Of a stretch of DNA of 64,000 bases, positions 44,401-53,199 are shown one piece after another. This stretch comes from an uncultured Bacteroidales bacterium (GTDB taxonomy: Bacteria > Bacteroidota > Bacteroidia > Bacteroidales > UBA932). How positions within the stretch are numbered: position 1 is the stretch's first letter; each line of letters opens with the position of its first letter. The position numbers and the translations under genes were made by a program. The stretch spans positions 62,001 through 126,000 of the forward strand of contig CALUTT010000011.1 in NCBI GenBank assembly GCA_944323775.1, read 5' to 3'. The notes below the pieces were generated by a model that had not been told where the DNA came from, made no database searches, and saw only the letters and a program-made list of their open reading frames with translations.

Positions 44401-45046
44401 CAGACACAACCTCCTGACCAGCCACATCCTTGTAATTATACTCACATCGGTGCACGACCAGGAAAGTGTTCGGAAGGGAAACGAATGCGGAGCCGATCTG
44501 TATCTTACCAAGCCGGTACCGATGGATATACTCAAGAGCAGCATTGCAAACCTGATTTCTACAAGAGAGACTCTGCGCAGGAAATTTGCCATGGACGCCG
44601 GCATCAACTACGGGAAGAATGCCGGTGACACCGGTCCGAACAACGGGGAGGAAGATTTCAAGGACAAGGCCGTAAGGATAATAACCGAACGCATGAAAGA
44701 CCCCGGATTCGGAGTCGAGGCATTGAGCAGAGAGCTGGGGATAAGCCGTGTGCACCTGAACAGGAAGCTCAGGGAAGTAACCGGGACGTCCCCGGGGGCG
44801 CTCATACGCACCATCAGACTCCGACAGGCGGCATTCCTGATGGTCAAGACCGGCATGAACATATCGGAAGCAGCATCGAAGACGGGGTTCGCCACCGCAT
44901 CGTATTTCTCAAGCTGTTTCCATGACAATTTCGGCATGTCCCCCAAGGAATTCATGAGGAAATGCCGGGACAAGGAGGAACTCGCATCGCTGAAAAACAT
45001 TTTCGGAGAATCCTTTATCAATGAAATTGCCACATATGAAAAATAA
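41462..45046 (+). CDS. HTCS-like sensor-regulator lacking a functional kinase
   Basis: 1194 residues. Order: signal peptide (1-20), two-component propeller repeats (about 22-670; e.g. INSIMQDRTGFVWISSGNGL), Y_Y_Y domain (about 705-765), one membrane helix (about 780-805), a short DHp-like helical region (about 815-880), a receiver (918-1035) and an AraC-type HTH (about 1075-1185). In ordinary HTCS proteins a His kinase with an HATPase domain of more than 100 residues sits between helix and receiver. Here the segment aligned with SHEFRTPL reads SRVICTPL (Arg833 for His), and the ATPase boxes are absent, replaced by a 35-residue polar linker. The receiver keeps the acidic cluster D922-D924 and the TKP lysine but has Glu965 in place of the phospho-accepting Asp. 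The frame is open throughout. It probably controls the adjacent symporter/GH43 genes. Confidence 0.93.
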   Translation: MKKFVILLLLAISALLPSHAQRARMYTPAEGLPNSRINSIMQDRTGFVWISSGNGLTRFDGREFRHFHSDREGAWQLAGDLVLKTFQDSRGRIWVATATGLQTYNPSDGTFSTLILDDRAPFASTSYHITDLIEVNTQSGNQEIWAATYKNGLFIIDAGSGTILTDRSTAVNARLDQRSVDRLFADSNGQVWIAYGEGGLSVLSAEDLDIQSGIRIDMPEAVNIREVTVSQFIEDRASGNVIICSPNFGILVYDSATRSISRSRDSRARNCRAMSIIADNLLMPSGSSYLVGTENHGLWSYNILTDRMAALPDGAIPYDASNWKIHSLMTDSQGNIWIGVYERGILVIPNPMYGFEYTGVTSPFIDKDFPEGCVTAILRDPADRSMWIGTDGYGLMNIRQDGSRKFYDTGNSRMTDNTVMSLAADRHGKIWIATFSGGLYVISAGTGPRLFSDSKKLGTMKTVDLAYDAIDDVMYVGTHSDGLAVIDPATEKITSSICDDACKWISCLYTDRDGMLWVGTYNGPMVYNDRMNRIIRYNLADKSMNARIHCFLQADDGTMWMGTGDGLYAFDRTNGEERRYSEKDGLSSNVIYELLQSSDGDIWIATAFGLSKLDTKSGSAMRYYASDGLQENEFHQRAAMADSDGKLHFGGINGITSFYPHSVERKPHSVPAVMFTGISGTDCIPADMSSLQDNGVTLPCSGNSISVKFTSLEFSNPDKLRYAYMMDRVDRQWKTADASSSATYTNLAPGKYTLRVKAYFENSPDDFSSSELRVTVNPPWYFSSWAIAGYCLALALGTVVFLFGLQRHLRNRKRIMQAERDQDRLQAISDISRVICTPLNLVVTPLKELADSEKDTHRKGIMDLMYRNCLRVQSLVEQMAGTASTESTAEDRKTDSPAQGVTQDPDAVQRTSKARKNIVVVDDDPETRKFMAMELGSQYNVRALEGGRDAWDLISSSVPDAVLTEVISDGMSGYELCSRIRHNLLTSHILVIILTSVHDQESVRKGNECGADLYLTKPVPMDILKSSIANLISTRETLRRKFAMDAGINYGKNAGDTGPNNGEEDFKDKAVRIITERMKDPGFGVEALSRELGISRVHLNRKLREVTGTSPGALIRTIRLRQAAFLMVKTGMNISEAASKTGFATASYFSSCFHDNFGMSPKEFMRKCRDKEELASLKNIFGESFINEIATYEK

Positions 45047-45058
45047 TTGGTAACTTTG
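45027..45058 (+). promoter_or_regulatory. Promoter of the GPH symporter-GH43 operon
   Basis: TTG (45027-45029), 21 bases, then TAACTTTG (45051-45058). It overlaps the stop codon of the HTCS-like gene, so that regulator may be separately transcribed from its neighbours. A regulator site could not be picked out. Confidence 0.65.
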
Positions 45059-45095
45059 CTCCGATTTACCCGAACTAAAGATAATCTCAATAATT

Positions 45096-46520
45096 ATGGC
45101 ACTAAAGAATTCTGAGGCCAATGGCTTCTTCAAGCTAAACTGGGTTCAACGTATAGGATTCGGGTCAGGAGACCTGGCGCAGAACCTTATCTATCAGACG
45201 ATCAGCATGTATCTGCTGTTCTTCTACACGAATGTCTTCGGACTCGATCCAGCAGCCGCCGCACTGATGTTCCTGGTAGTTAGAATCGTGGACGTAATCT
45301 GGGATCCGATTGTGGGAGCTTTCGTAGACAAGCGCAACCCCAAGCTCGGAAAGTATCGTTCGTACCTGGTGCTGGGCGGCATTCCCCTAACGGCATTTGC
45401 AATACTCTGCTTCTGGAACGGCTTTTCCGGCTCACTGCTCTATGCCTATGTAACCTACGTGGGAATGTCAATGTGCTACACCCTAGTGAACGTGCCATAC
45501 GGAGCCCTGAATTCATCCCTGACGCGTGACACAGACGAAATCACAATACTTACCTCTACCAGAATGTTCATGGCCAACATCGGCGGACTCGCGGTATCCA
45601 TGGGTATTCCTGCCATGGTGAAGCTGTTCTCCGACGGATCCGCCGTTGCAGGAGAGGAAGCTCTCCCGGCTGACGGAAGCGCATGGTTCATGACTATGTT
45701 CATATACTCCGTTGTCGGACTGGCTCTGCTTGTTTTCTGCTTCAGCCAGACCAAGGAGAAGGTAGTGATGGACGAGAAGGAGACAGCCAACGTGAAGGTC
45801 TCCGACCTGTGGACCGAGTTCGGGCGCAACAAGCCGCTCAGAGTCCTCGCTTTCTTCTTCATCACGGCTTTCGCCATGATGTCAATAAGCAACGCATCCG
45901 GCTCATACTACATGACATACAACATACACTCGACCACGGCCGAGATGTCAATATTCATGGGACTGGGATCAATCCCTGCATTCATATTCATGCCGATGGT
46001 TCCGGCCATCAAGAAGAAGATAGGCAAGAAGGGAATGTTCTTCCTCTTCCTTACTGTGGCTGTCATCGGAATGGTGATGCTGTATCTCGTATCCGTAATC
46101 GACGCGCTCAAATCCCAGATGTGGATAGTTTATGCCGCCCAGTTCATCAAGTCTACCGGCATCATCGTCGCCACCGGATACATGTGGGTACTTGTTCCTG
46201 AGGTCGTATCGTACGGAGAATACACCAGCGGGCGCCGCATCGCGGGAATAGTCAATGCCCTCACAGGCATCTTCTTCAAGGCAGGCATGGCTCTCGGAGG
46301 CGTCGTTCCCGGACTCGTGCTCTCGATAGTGAACTTCAACGCCAAGGAGACTTTCCAGACTCCGGCCGCCGAGCAGGGAATACTCTGGCTCGTATGCGTA
46401 CTGCCCATGCTGCTCGTTTTCCTCGCCATGTTCATCATCAGCAAGTATGACCTCAGCGACGAGAAGATGGACGAGATCAACCACGCCATAGAGCAGAGAC
46501 TGAGCAAATCCGAAAACTGA
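45096..46520 (+). CDS. GPH-family sugar:cation symporter (MFS)
   Basis: 474-residue 12-helix transporter of the glycoside-pentoside-hexuronide family. Recognisable parts are GSGDLAQNLIYQTISMYLLFFYT, the loop DVIWDPIVGAFVDKRNPKLGKYRSYLV, which is diagnostic of GPH carriers, and VNVPYGALNSSLTRD. It imports short glycosides with Na+ or H+. With the GH43 28 bases downstream, xylo- or arabino-oligosaccharides are the likely cargo. Confidence 0.93.
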   Translation: MALKNSEANGFFKLNWVQRIGFGSGDLAQNLIYQTISMYLLFFYTNVFGLDPAAAALMFLVVRIVDVIWDPIVGAFVDKRNPKLGKYRSYLVLGGIPLTAFAILCFWNGFSGSLLYAYVTYVGMSMCYTLVNVPYGALNSSLTRDTDEITILTSTRMFMANIGGLAVSMGIPAMVKLFSDGSAVAGEEALPADGSAWFMTMFIYSVVGLALLVFCFSQTKEKVVMDEKETANVKVSDLWTEFGRNKPLRVLAFFFITAFAMMSISNASGSYYMTYNIHSTTAEMSIFMGLGSIPAFIFMPMVPAIKKKIGKKGMFFLFLTVAVIGMVMLYLVSVIDALKSQMWIVYAAQFIKSTGIIVATGYMWVLVPEVVSYGEYTSGRRIAGIVNALTGIFFKAGMALGGVVPGLVLSIVNFNAKETFQTPAAEQGILWLVCVLPMLLVFLAMFIISKYDLSDEKMDEINHAIEQRLSKSEN

Positions 46521-46547
46521 AGACATAATTAAATACACCGACATATC

Positions 46548-47531
46548 ATGAAAACCAAGAAAAGGTATCTTTGGCCCTCTGACTACATGGCCGACCCTTC
46601 CGTTCATGTCTTTGACGGAAAACTCTACATCTATCCCTCCCATGACTGGGAGTCAGGCATTCCGGATGACGATTTCGGAAGCGAATATGACATGAAAGAC
46701 TATCATGTGCTTTCTCTGGAAGGCGATGATCCCATGACCTCTCCCGTAAAGGACAACGGAGTTGCGCTTAAACGTGAGGACGTCAAGTGGGCCGGACGCC
46801 AGATGTGGGACTGCGATATCGCCCGCAAGGACGGGAAATACTACCTGTACTTCCCGATGAAGGACAAAAACGACATATTCCGCATCGGAGTGGCCGTAGG
46901 TGACAGACCCGAAGGACCTTTCGTCCCCGAACCCGATCCGATGAGAGGCAGCTACTCGATCGACGTCTGCGTCTTTGAGGAGAACGGCGAATACTATCTT
47001 TATTTCGGAGGAATATGGGGAGGACAGCTTCAGAGATACCGTGACAACAAGGCACTCGACACAGGCTCGACTCTTCCGGAAGACGACCAGCCGGCGCTCA
47101 CAGCAATGGTGGCAAAGCTCTCTGACGACATGCTGCAGTTCGCCGAAGCTCCCAGGCCTGTCGTCATCCTCGACGAGAACGGAAAGCCTCTGACGGCAGG
47201 AGACAACTCACGCAGATTCTTCGAAGCCGGATGGCTCCACAAGTACAACGGCAAATATTACTTCAGCTACTCCACCGGAGACACCCACCTGCTCTGCTAC
47301 GCAATAGGCGACAACCCTTACGGGCCCTTCACCTACAAGGGACAGATCCTGACTCCCGTAATAGGATGGACCACCCACCACAGCATAGTCGAGTTCAACG
47401 GAAAATGGTGGCTGTTCTTCCATGACAGCGGCCTGTCAAAAGGCGTGAACTGCCTTCGCAGCCTCAAGGTATGCGAGCTCACATACCGCGAAGACGGCAC
47501 GATCGAGACCATAGACGGCATGGACGAATAA
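46548..47531 (+). CDS. Glycoside hydrolase family 43, cytoplasmic
   Basis: 327-residue single-domain GH43. Five-blade propeller features are SDYMADPSVHVFDGKLYIYPSHD (catalytic base Asp), WDCDIARKDGKYYLYFP (middle acidic residue) and FFEAGWLHKYNGKYYFSYS (general acid Glu), then TTHHSIVEFNGKWWLFFHDS. GH43 members are beta-xylosidases, alpha-L-arabinofuranosidases or related. There is no signal peptide, so it acts on imported oligosaccharides; the adjacent symporter supports this. It ends before a strong terminator. Confidence 0.93.
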   Translation: MKTKKRYLWPSDYMADPSVHVFDGKLYIYPSHDWESGIPDDDFGSEYDMKDYHVLSLEGDDPMTSPVKDNGVALKREDVKWAGRQMWDCDIARKDGKYYLYFPMKDKNDIFRIGVAVGDRPEGPFVPEPDPMRGSYSIDVCVFEENGEYYLYFGGIWGGQLQRYRDNKALDTGSTLPEDDQPALTAMVAKLSDDMLQFAEAPRPVVILDENGKPLTAGDNSRRFFEAGWLHKYNGKYYFSYSTGDTHLLCYAIGDNPYGPFTYKGQILTPVIGWTTHHSIVEFNGKWWLFFHDSGLSKGVNCLRSLKVCELTYREDGTIETIDGMDE

Positions 47532-47559
47532 CAGTTTCGTGCTGTATGAAAAATACGAA

Positions 47560-47596
47560 AGAAGCGGCAGGGATTCTCTCCTGCCGCTTCTCTCAT
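47560..47596. terminator. Terminator between GH43 and GH95
   Basis: AGAAGCGGCAGG (47560-47571) pairs perfectly with CCTGCCGCTTCT (47580-47591) around an eight-base loop. T-rich flanks are present on both sides, so it can serve the two convergent transcripts. Confidence 0.85.
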
Positions 47597-47616
47597 ATTA
47601 TGCAGACCGGCGCCGT

Positions 47617-49965
47617 CTACTTCCAGTCATACTCATAGACTTCCCTGCCGTCAGCACAGGCTATCACTCGCTCGTCTGAAAGCCGGCCTGAATCCAGTTT
47701 CTCAAAAGAGCGAACCTTGCATGCAGGACCCTTTATGTCAAATGAAGTTATCCGGCCGTCCTTCCACTCGATGTCCACGGTATTGCCTCCACGGGCACGG
47801 AAACCGCGCAGGCTTCCTTCAGACCACGTATCCGGCAATGCGGGAAGAAGGAAGATCGCCCCGTCATGGCTCTGCACAAGCATCTCTGCGATACCGGCAG
47901 CGACACCGAAATTGCCATCGATCTGGAACGGCGGATGCGCATCGAAAAGATTGGGATATGTCCTTCCGTTGCTCCTCTGGGGACCCCACAACGGACCGTC
48001 GGCAGGAAGCAGGGTAAGCATGTTGGAAATGATCTTGAATGCATGGTTGCCGTCAAGCATCCTCGCCCAGAAATTGACTTTCCAGCCAAGGCTCCATCCG
48101 GTCGCCATGTCACCTCTCTGCTCGAGGGTCACCCGCGCAGCATTGAAAAGTTCCGGCGTAGAGAACGGACTGATCTGATTTGACGGATACAGCCCGTAGA
48201 GATGGGAGATGTGCCTGTGTTCGTCGTTGGGATCATCGGCGTCGTCCATCCACTCCTGAAGCTGTCCGTAACGTCCTACCTGCATGGGAGGGAGCTTGGC
48301 CATCGCAGCCGATAGAGTGTCGCGGTAGTCCTCGTCCACACCAAGAATTCTGGAGGCCTCTATGACACTGTTGAACGTATCATGGACGATCTGGTTGTCC
48401 ATCGTGCAGCCTGCTGTAATAGGCGTCGGTTTTCCGAACGGGCCGTGCTCCGGACTCACGGACGGCACCATCACGAGGTAGCCGCGGTAAGGCTGAAGGT
48501 AGTCGAGGCAGAACTGGGAGGCACCCTTCATTACAGGATACCACTCTCTGAGGAAATCCTTGTCGAGAGTGAACAGATAGTGCTCCCAAAGATGAGTGGC
48601 AAGCCAGGCCCCTCCGCAGGGATACATGCCCCAGAAAGACCCGTCGACTATTCCGCTGATACGCCATATGTCGGTGTTGTGGTGGGCGACCCATCCCCTG
48701 CACCCGTACATCTCGGCAGCAGTGACGGAACCGGTCTCGCTAAGATCGCGTATCATTGAGAACAGCGGTTCCAGCGTCTCTTCCAGCCCTGACACTTCCG
48801 CCGGCCAGTAGTTCATCTCGGCGTTGATGTTGATGGTGTACTTGCTGTCCCAGGGAGCGAAAAGTTCATCGTTCCACACACCCTGGAGGTTTGCAGGCTG
48901 CCCTCCCGGCTGCGAAGAGCTGATAAGCAGATAACGTCCGTAGTTGAACATCAGTGCAACCATCGACATGTCGTCACTTCCTGAGAAAGAATCGAGCCTC
49001 AGGTCGGTAGGGAGCATCGAATTCGCTCCGTCGGCAAGTTTCAGACTTACCCTGTCATACTGTTGCTCATATGCCTTGCAGTGGTCGGCGAGGAGCTTGC
49101 GGTATGGCTTGCCGAGAGCATTCTCCAGTATGGCGGCATTCTTTGCAGCCGCATCGCCGCTGACATCGTGGTAGTTGACAAAATTGGTGGATGCGGTGAC
49201 GATAATGGTCGCGCTGCCAGCTCCGCTGACCCTCAGGGAATCCCCCTCGGGCCGGATGGTGCCGTCGGTAATGACCTCGGTCCTGCATTCCGCCGCAAGG
49301 GCGGCAGGTATACCTTCCTGCTCGACACCTTTCACGACCGTGGTGAGTCCTGAAGGTCCGGCCACCGTACTTGATTCCAGAGGACTCTCGACGCCAAGCG
49401 TAAAGTCAAGGGCACCCTTGCGGTCAGCTTCGATCCGGTAGACCACTACCTTGTCAGGCAGTGACGCGAACGCGGTCTTTGTATATCTGACTCCGTCTGA
49501 GGTAAAGGTACTCGTGGCCACTGCCCTGGAAATGTCCAGATCCCTTCTGTAGTCGGAATAATCAGACAGGCCGTCAAAGCGGAGATCAAGACTGCACATG
49601 GGCAGATATCTCATGCCGTGAGGACCCACGACAAAGTCCTTGTCCATGATTTCAGCAGCCTTGTCCTCCTTTCCGGCATAGATCAGTTCCCGGACTTCAT
49701 CCAGACGGGCAAGCGCCCTGGGACTGTTGTTGTTATAGGGGCCTCCGCTCCAGAAAGTCTCCTCGTTGAGCTGGAGCTCGTCATTCTCCACGCCTGAGAA
49801 AACCATGGCACCGAGCTTGGAGTTTCCTATAGGAAGAGCCTCAAGCCAGTAGCGTGCAGGCTCATCGTACCACAGGACTGAAGAATTGTCCGCAGGTTTT
49901 TCGCTTGAGCACGAAAGCAGTCCGGCACACAATGCCGCGGCTGCAAACAGTTTTGATAGATTCAT
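47617..49965 (-). CDS. Glycoside hydrolase family 95 lipoprotein (alpha-L-fucosidase/galactosidase type)
   Basis: 782 residues with a lipoprotein signal ([11 protein letters not shown]). The GH95 start [27 protein letters not shown] is followed by [18 protein letters not shown]. The (alpha/alpha)6 barrel region contains [16 protein letters not shown] and HHNTDIWR, with the catalytic region near TWSLGWK-like [20 protein letters not shown] and the C-terminal [14 protein letters not shown]. Members remove alpha-1,2-linked L-fucose or alpha-L-galactose from xyloglucan or host-type glycans. It probably sits at the outer membrane or periplasm. It is the last gene of a five-gene minus-strand operon. 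Confidence 0.93.
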   Translation of the reverse strand: MNLSKLFAAAALCAGLLSCSSEKPADNSSVLWYDEPARYWLEALPIGNSKLGAMVFSGVENDELQLNEETFWSGGPYNNNSPRALARLDEVRELIYAGKEDKAAEIMDKDFVVGPHGMRYLPMCSLDLRFDGLSDYSDYRRDLDISRAVATSTFTSDGVRYTKTAFASLPDKVVVYRIEADRKGALDFTLGVESPLESSTVAGPSGLTTVVKGVEQEGIPAALAAECRTEVITDGTIRPEGDSLRVSGAGSATIIVTASTNFVNYHDVSGDAAAKNAAILENALGKPYRKLLADHCKAYEQQYDRVSLKLADGANSMLPTDLRLDSFSGSDDMSMVALMFNYGRYLLISSSQPGGQPANLQGVWNDELFAPWDSKYTININAEMNYWPAEVSGLEETLEPLFSMIRDLSETGSVTAAEMYGCRGWVAHHNTDIWRISGIVDGSFWGMYPCGGAWLATHLWEHYLFTLDKDFLREWYPVMKGASQFCLDYLQPYRGYLVMVPSVSPEHGPFGKPTPITAGCTMDNQIVHDTFNSVIEASRILGVDEDYRDTLSAAMAKLPPMQVGRYGQLQEWMDDADDPNDEHRHISHLYGLYPSNQISPFSTPELFNAARVTLEQRGDMATGWSLGWKVNFWARMLDGNHAFKIISNMLTLLPADGPLWGPQRSNGRTYPNLFDAHPPFQIDGNFGVAAGIAEMLVQSHDGAIFLLPALPDTWSEGSLRGFRARGGNTVDIEWKDGRITSFDIKGPACKVRSFEKLDSGRLSDERVIACADGREVYEYDWK

Positions 49966-49981
49966 ATCTGACTAGCATTGA

Positions 49982-51973
49982 TTATCTGAACAGCATCTGG
50001 GCAAAGTTGTACAGAGACTTCCTCCATACCTGCCATTCGTGGTCGCCCGGATAACTTTCAAAAACGAGCTCAACTCCAGCCTCGCGCATACGTTCGACGG
50101 CTTCCCTGGTAGGTTCTATTCTCGGATCCTGCTCTCCGCAGCTCACAAAATAGACATCGAAATCGCGGTTGAACTTCTCAGTGTCCGAAATCATTCCGGG
50201 CACCTCCTTCTCGAAATCCATTGGCTTGGAACCGCTGATTCCGCCAAAGATGCCGGATGAGAAATGACCTACGTTGGCAAAGACCTCCGGCTCGTTCAGT
50301 CCTATGTAGAAAGCCTGGCCTCCGCCCATCGAAAGACCGCAGAGTGCTCTGTTGTGAGGGCCTTTCTTGACCCTGTAGTTCTTTTCCACGAACGGAATGA
50401 TGTTCTCGAGAAGTTCCAGACGGAAGGGCTGCATGCCCTCACGGCTGTAGCCCCCGGCCATACCCGGTATTCCGAGATTGCTGTTGGCAGAAACGACTAT
50501 CATCGGGACTGCCTTTCCTTCGGCGATAAGGTTGTCCATAATGTTGGCCGTAAGCCCCTGCTGCATCCATCCACGATGGTCCTCTCCTCCTCCGTGCTGT
50601 ATGTACACCACAGGATATTTCCTGTTTCCCTTGTCATATCCTGCGGGAACATATATGTACAGAGGCCTCCATTCCTTGCACAGGTCGGAGTAATAGTTGA
50701 CCAGCCTGACCTCTCCGTGAGGCACATCCTGCACCTGAAGATATGGTGTATCCTGCTCCGGAATGTCGACTGCGCTGGCCATGGTCCCGCATCCGTAGAA
50801 CATCTCGCTCGCGGGATCAGATATCCTTGCCCCGTCGATCTCCAGGAAATAATAGTGGAAACCGGGCACAAGGGGTGCCGTAGTCACACTCCATATCCCG
50901 TCGCTGCCCTGCTTCATCTGGTATTTTACCGAGCATACGTCAGCGATCACGTTTCTCGCTCCGTCGGCCCTGATTTCAAGAGTCACGCTGCCGTCAGGAT
51001 TGATTTCCCTGTGTGCCGCGGCCGGACGGCGTTTCATCTTGTCCGCCCTGGCATCATTGAGGAAAGCTACCATCATGCCGAGATTCTCGTCTGAATACAT
51101 GTTGAATCCGTGCCCGCCGCCTTCGACAAGATGAAGTTCGGTCTTGACTCCGGCTCCGTCGAGCGCCTCATAGAATTCAACGCCCTGACAGCACGGGACG
51201 ACATTGTCCTCGGTTCCGTGGAAGATGATCACCGGAGGATCTTCAGGATCAATGTAGCTGATCGGAGAGAGAGTCCTGAACGCTGCCTCCGTCTCAGGAG
51301 TCTTGTCCATACGCATCAGAACCTCTTCAGGTGTGTTGTCACCCTGCTTGACTCCGTTGCACTCCATGTTCAGGAGGTCGATCGGGCCTGACCAGTCACA
51401 TGCCGCATCTACGGCACTGCTGAACTGGAGGTTGCCGCCGACGCTGCCTTCAAGGTCCTCCACGCCGGCAGAAGTGGCGAGCAGCGAGGCCAGATGCCCT
51501 CCGGAAGAGAAACCGGAAGCCGCAATGAACGAAGGATCAAGTCCATACTGGGCTGCATTGGCCCTGATGAAGCGTACGACAGCCTTAATGTCATTTATCT
51601 GGGCAGGGAACGCCGCGTCACCGCTTGACCTGTGGTTAGGTGTCACGACGGCATATCCCGCATCCAGCAGAGCCTGGCATATGGTCCCGAGATCCGCCAT
51701 GGACTTGGAATTGTTGCTGAACCAGGCACTTCCATACACATGAATGACTACAGGGTAGGAAGACTTGTCCCCTTCCGGCAGGTAAATGTCCATCTTGTGG
51801 TACACGTTGCCGTCTGAAGCATAGTCGACATCGGAATACTTGACGGAGTAGTCCATCTTCACCTCCGGAAGCTGGAATCCGCCGAAACCGGGAGAGCCGG
51901 AATCCTGTGCATGAAGGCACATGGACCCCGCAAGCGCGAACAGTGTTAACGGAAGAAATAATCTCATAAGCAT
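49982..51973 (-). CDS. Two-domain secreted esterase (alpha/beta hydrolase plus CE1-like esterase)
   Basis: 663 residues with a signal peptide ending near HAQDS. Residues about 40-310 form an alpha/beta hydrolase of the BD-FAE/acetylxylan-esterase kind (Ser156 in GFSSGGH, Asp256 in HGTEDN, His288 in GGGHGF). A small beta-sandwich (about 325-400) of the E-set/CBM48 type follows. Residues about 410-663 are a second hydrolase of the enterochelin-esterase/feruloyl-esterase (CE1) kind (IQHGGGEDHRGW and Ser548 in GLSMGGG, with GDHEWQVWR near the end). It could remove both acetyl and hydroxycinnamoyl groups from hemicellulose. It lies eight bases after sdaA and 16 before GH95. Confidence 0.9.
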   Translation of the reverse strand: MLMRLFLPLTLFALAGSMCLHAQDSGSPGFGGFQLPEVKMDYSVKYSDVDYASDGNVYHKMDIYLPEGDKSSYPVVIHVYGSAWFSNNSKSMADLGTICQALLDAGYAVVTPNHRSSGDAAFPAQINDIKAVVRFIRANAAQYGLDPSFIAASGFSSGGHLASLLATSAGVEDLEGSVGGNLQFSSAVDAACDWSGPIDLLNMECNGVKQGDNTPEEVLMRMDKTPETEAAFRTLSPISYIDPEDPPVIIFHGTEDNVVPCCQGVEFYEALDGAGVKTELHLVEGGGHGFNMYSDENLGMMVAFLNDARADKMKRRPAAAHREINPDGSVTLEIRADGARNVIADVCSVKYQMKQGSDGIWSVTTAPLVPGFHYYFLEIDGARISDPASEMFYGCGTMASAVDIPEQDTPYLQVQDVPHGEVRLVNYYSDLCKEWRPLYIYVPAGYDKGNRKYPVVYIQHGGGEDHRGWMQQGLTANIMDNLIAEGKAVPMIVVSANSNLGIPGMAGGYSREGMQPFRLELLENIIPFVEKNYRVKKGPHNRALCGLSMGGGQAFYIGLNEPEVFANVGHFSSGIFGGISGSKPMDFEKEVPGMISDTEKFNRDFDVYFVSCGEQDPRIEPTREAVERMREAGVELVFESYPGDHEWQVWRKSLYNFAQMLFR

Positions 51974-51981
51974 TGTCTGAA

Positions 51982-53199
51982 TTATAATTTCATCTTGAGG
52001 TATCTTTCTGCAAGCCCGCCGGCGCCGGTCTCCTTGTACAGAGACGGCAGGTCATGGCCGGTCTGCTTCATGACCTCTACGACCTCGTCGAACGATACTC
52101 TGTGGTATCCGTCGGAAAACGAGGCATACAGGTTCGCGTCAAGCGCACGGGCAGCCGCCATCGCATTGCGCTCGATACAGGGGATCTGGACCAGTCCGTA
52201 TACCGGGTCGCACGTCATTCCCAGATGGTGCTCCAGTCCCATTTCGGCAGCATATTCAACCTGGGACGGAGTGCCGCCGAACAGCTGGCACGTCGCCGCC
52301 GAAGCCATGGCGCATGCGACTCCGACCTCTCCCTGGCACCCTACCTCGGCACCCGATATGGAAGCGTTCTGCTTCACGACATTTCCAAAAAGACCTCCGG
52401 TCGCAAGCGCGTGCAGTATTCGCTTCTCGGAAAACGAATGCCCCTTGGAGATATGATAGAGCACAGCCGGGAGCACTCCCGCCGAACCGCAGGTAGGCGC
52501 CGTCACGACAGTACCTCCCGATGCATTCTCCTCGCTGACAGCGAGAGCATAAGAGAACACGAGCCCTCTGGTCTGCAGGTTCTTGCGGTAGCCGGACACC
52601 TTGATATAGTAGGTCGCAGCCTTTCTTGACAGGTGCAGGGGCCCGGGAAGCACGCCCTCGTTGTTGAGTCCGCGCTCCACAGTCTCCTTCATAGTATGCC
52701 ATACGGTCCTCAGATAGTCCCATATGTCAGGATCTTCGCATTCTTCAGTATACTCCCAGAAATTCTTTCCGGTATCCTTGCACCAGCGGATTATCTCTCC
52801 GATTGTGTTGAGTCCGTACACATCGGCCCCTTCGTCCAGCATCGAGCCTTCACCCTCCGAAAGGGAGCCTCCTCCTATGCTGTATACGGTCCATTCGTCA
52901 GTGGTGCGGCCCTCGGTGTCCAGCGCAGTGAATTTCATTCCGTTGGGATGGTACGGAAGGACAACATCGCTTTTCCACACGATGTTTACGGACGCACCTC
53001 TGGCCCCCAGGGCATCCTTGACCGCGACATCTGTAAGGTGGCCCTTCCCCGTAGCGGCCAGGCTGCCGTACAGAGTGACCTCAAATGCCGGAGAATCCGG
53101 ATGCCGCTCCAGAAACATGCCCGCGGCCCTGTGAGGTCCCATGGTATGGCTGCTCGAAGGGCCGCGTCCTATCTTGTAAAGTTCCTTGAGAGACTTCAT
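51982..53199 (-). CDS. sdaA: L-serine ammonia-lyase, iron-sulphur dependent
   Basis: 405-residue single-chain L-serine dehydratase. The beta-type N-terminus carries GRGPSSSHTMGPHRAA. The alpha-type half has VVTAPTCGSAGVLPAVLYH, EVGCQGEVGVACAMA and CDPVYGLVQIPCIERNAM, which supply the cysteines of the [4Fe-4S] cluster. It converts serine to pyruvate and ammonia, feeding pyruvate to PFOR. The ATG at 53199 overlaps the rfbD stop (ATGA); the frame continues upstream only as a shadow of rfbD. Its place in an operon with polysaccharide enzymes is unusual. Confidence 0.95.
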   Translation of the reverse strand: MKSLKELYKIGRGPSSSHTMGPHRAAGMFLERHPDSPAFEVTLYGSLAATGKGHLTDVAVKDALGARGASVNIVWKSDVVLPYHPNGMKFTALDTEGRTTDEWTVYSIGGGSLSEGEGSMLDEGADVYGLNTIGEIIRWCKDTGKNFWEYTEECEDPDIWDYLRTVWHTMKETVERGLNNEGVLPGPLHLSRKAATYYIKVSGYRKNLQTRGLVFSYALAVSEENASGGTVVTAPTCGSAGVLPAVLYHISKGHSFSEKRILHALATGGLFGNVVKQNASISGAEVGCQGEVGVACAMASAATCQLFGGTPSQVEYAAEMGLEHHLGMTCDPVYGLVQIPCIERNAMAAARALDANLYASFSDGYHRVSFDEVVEVMKQTGHDLPSLYKETGAGGLAERYLKMKL

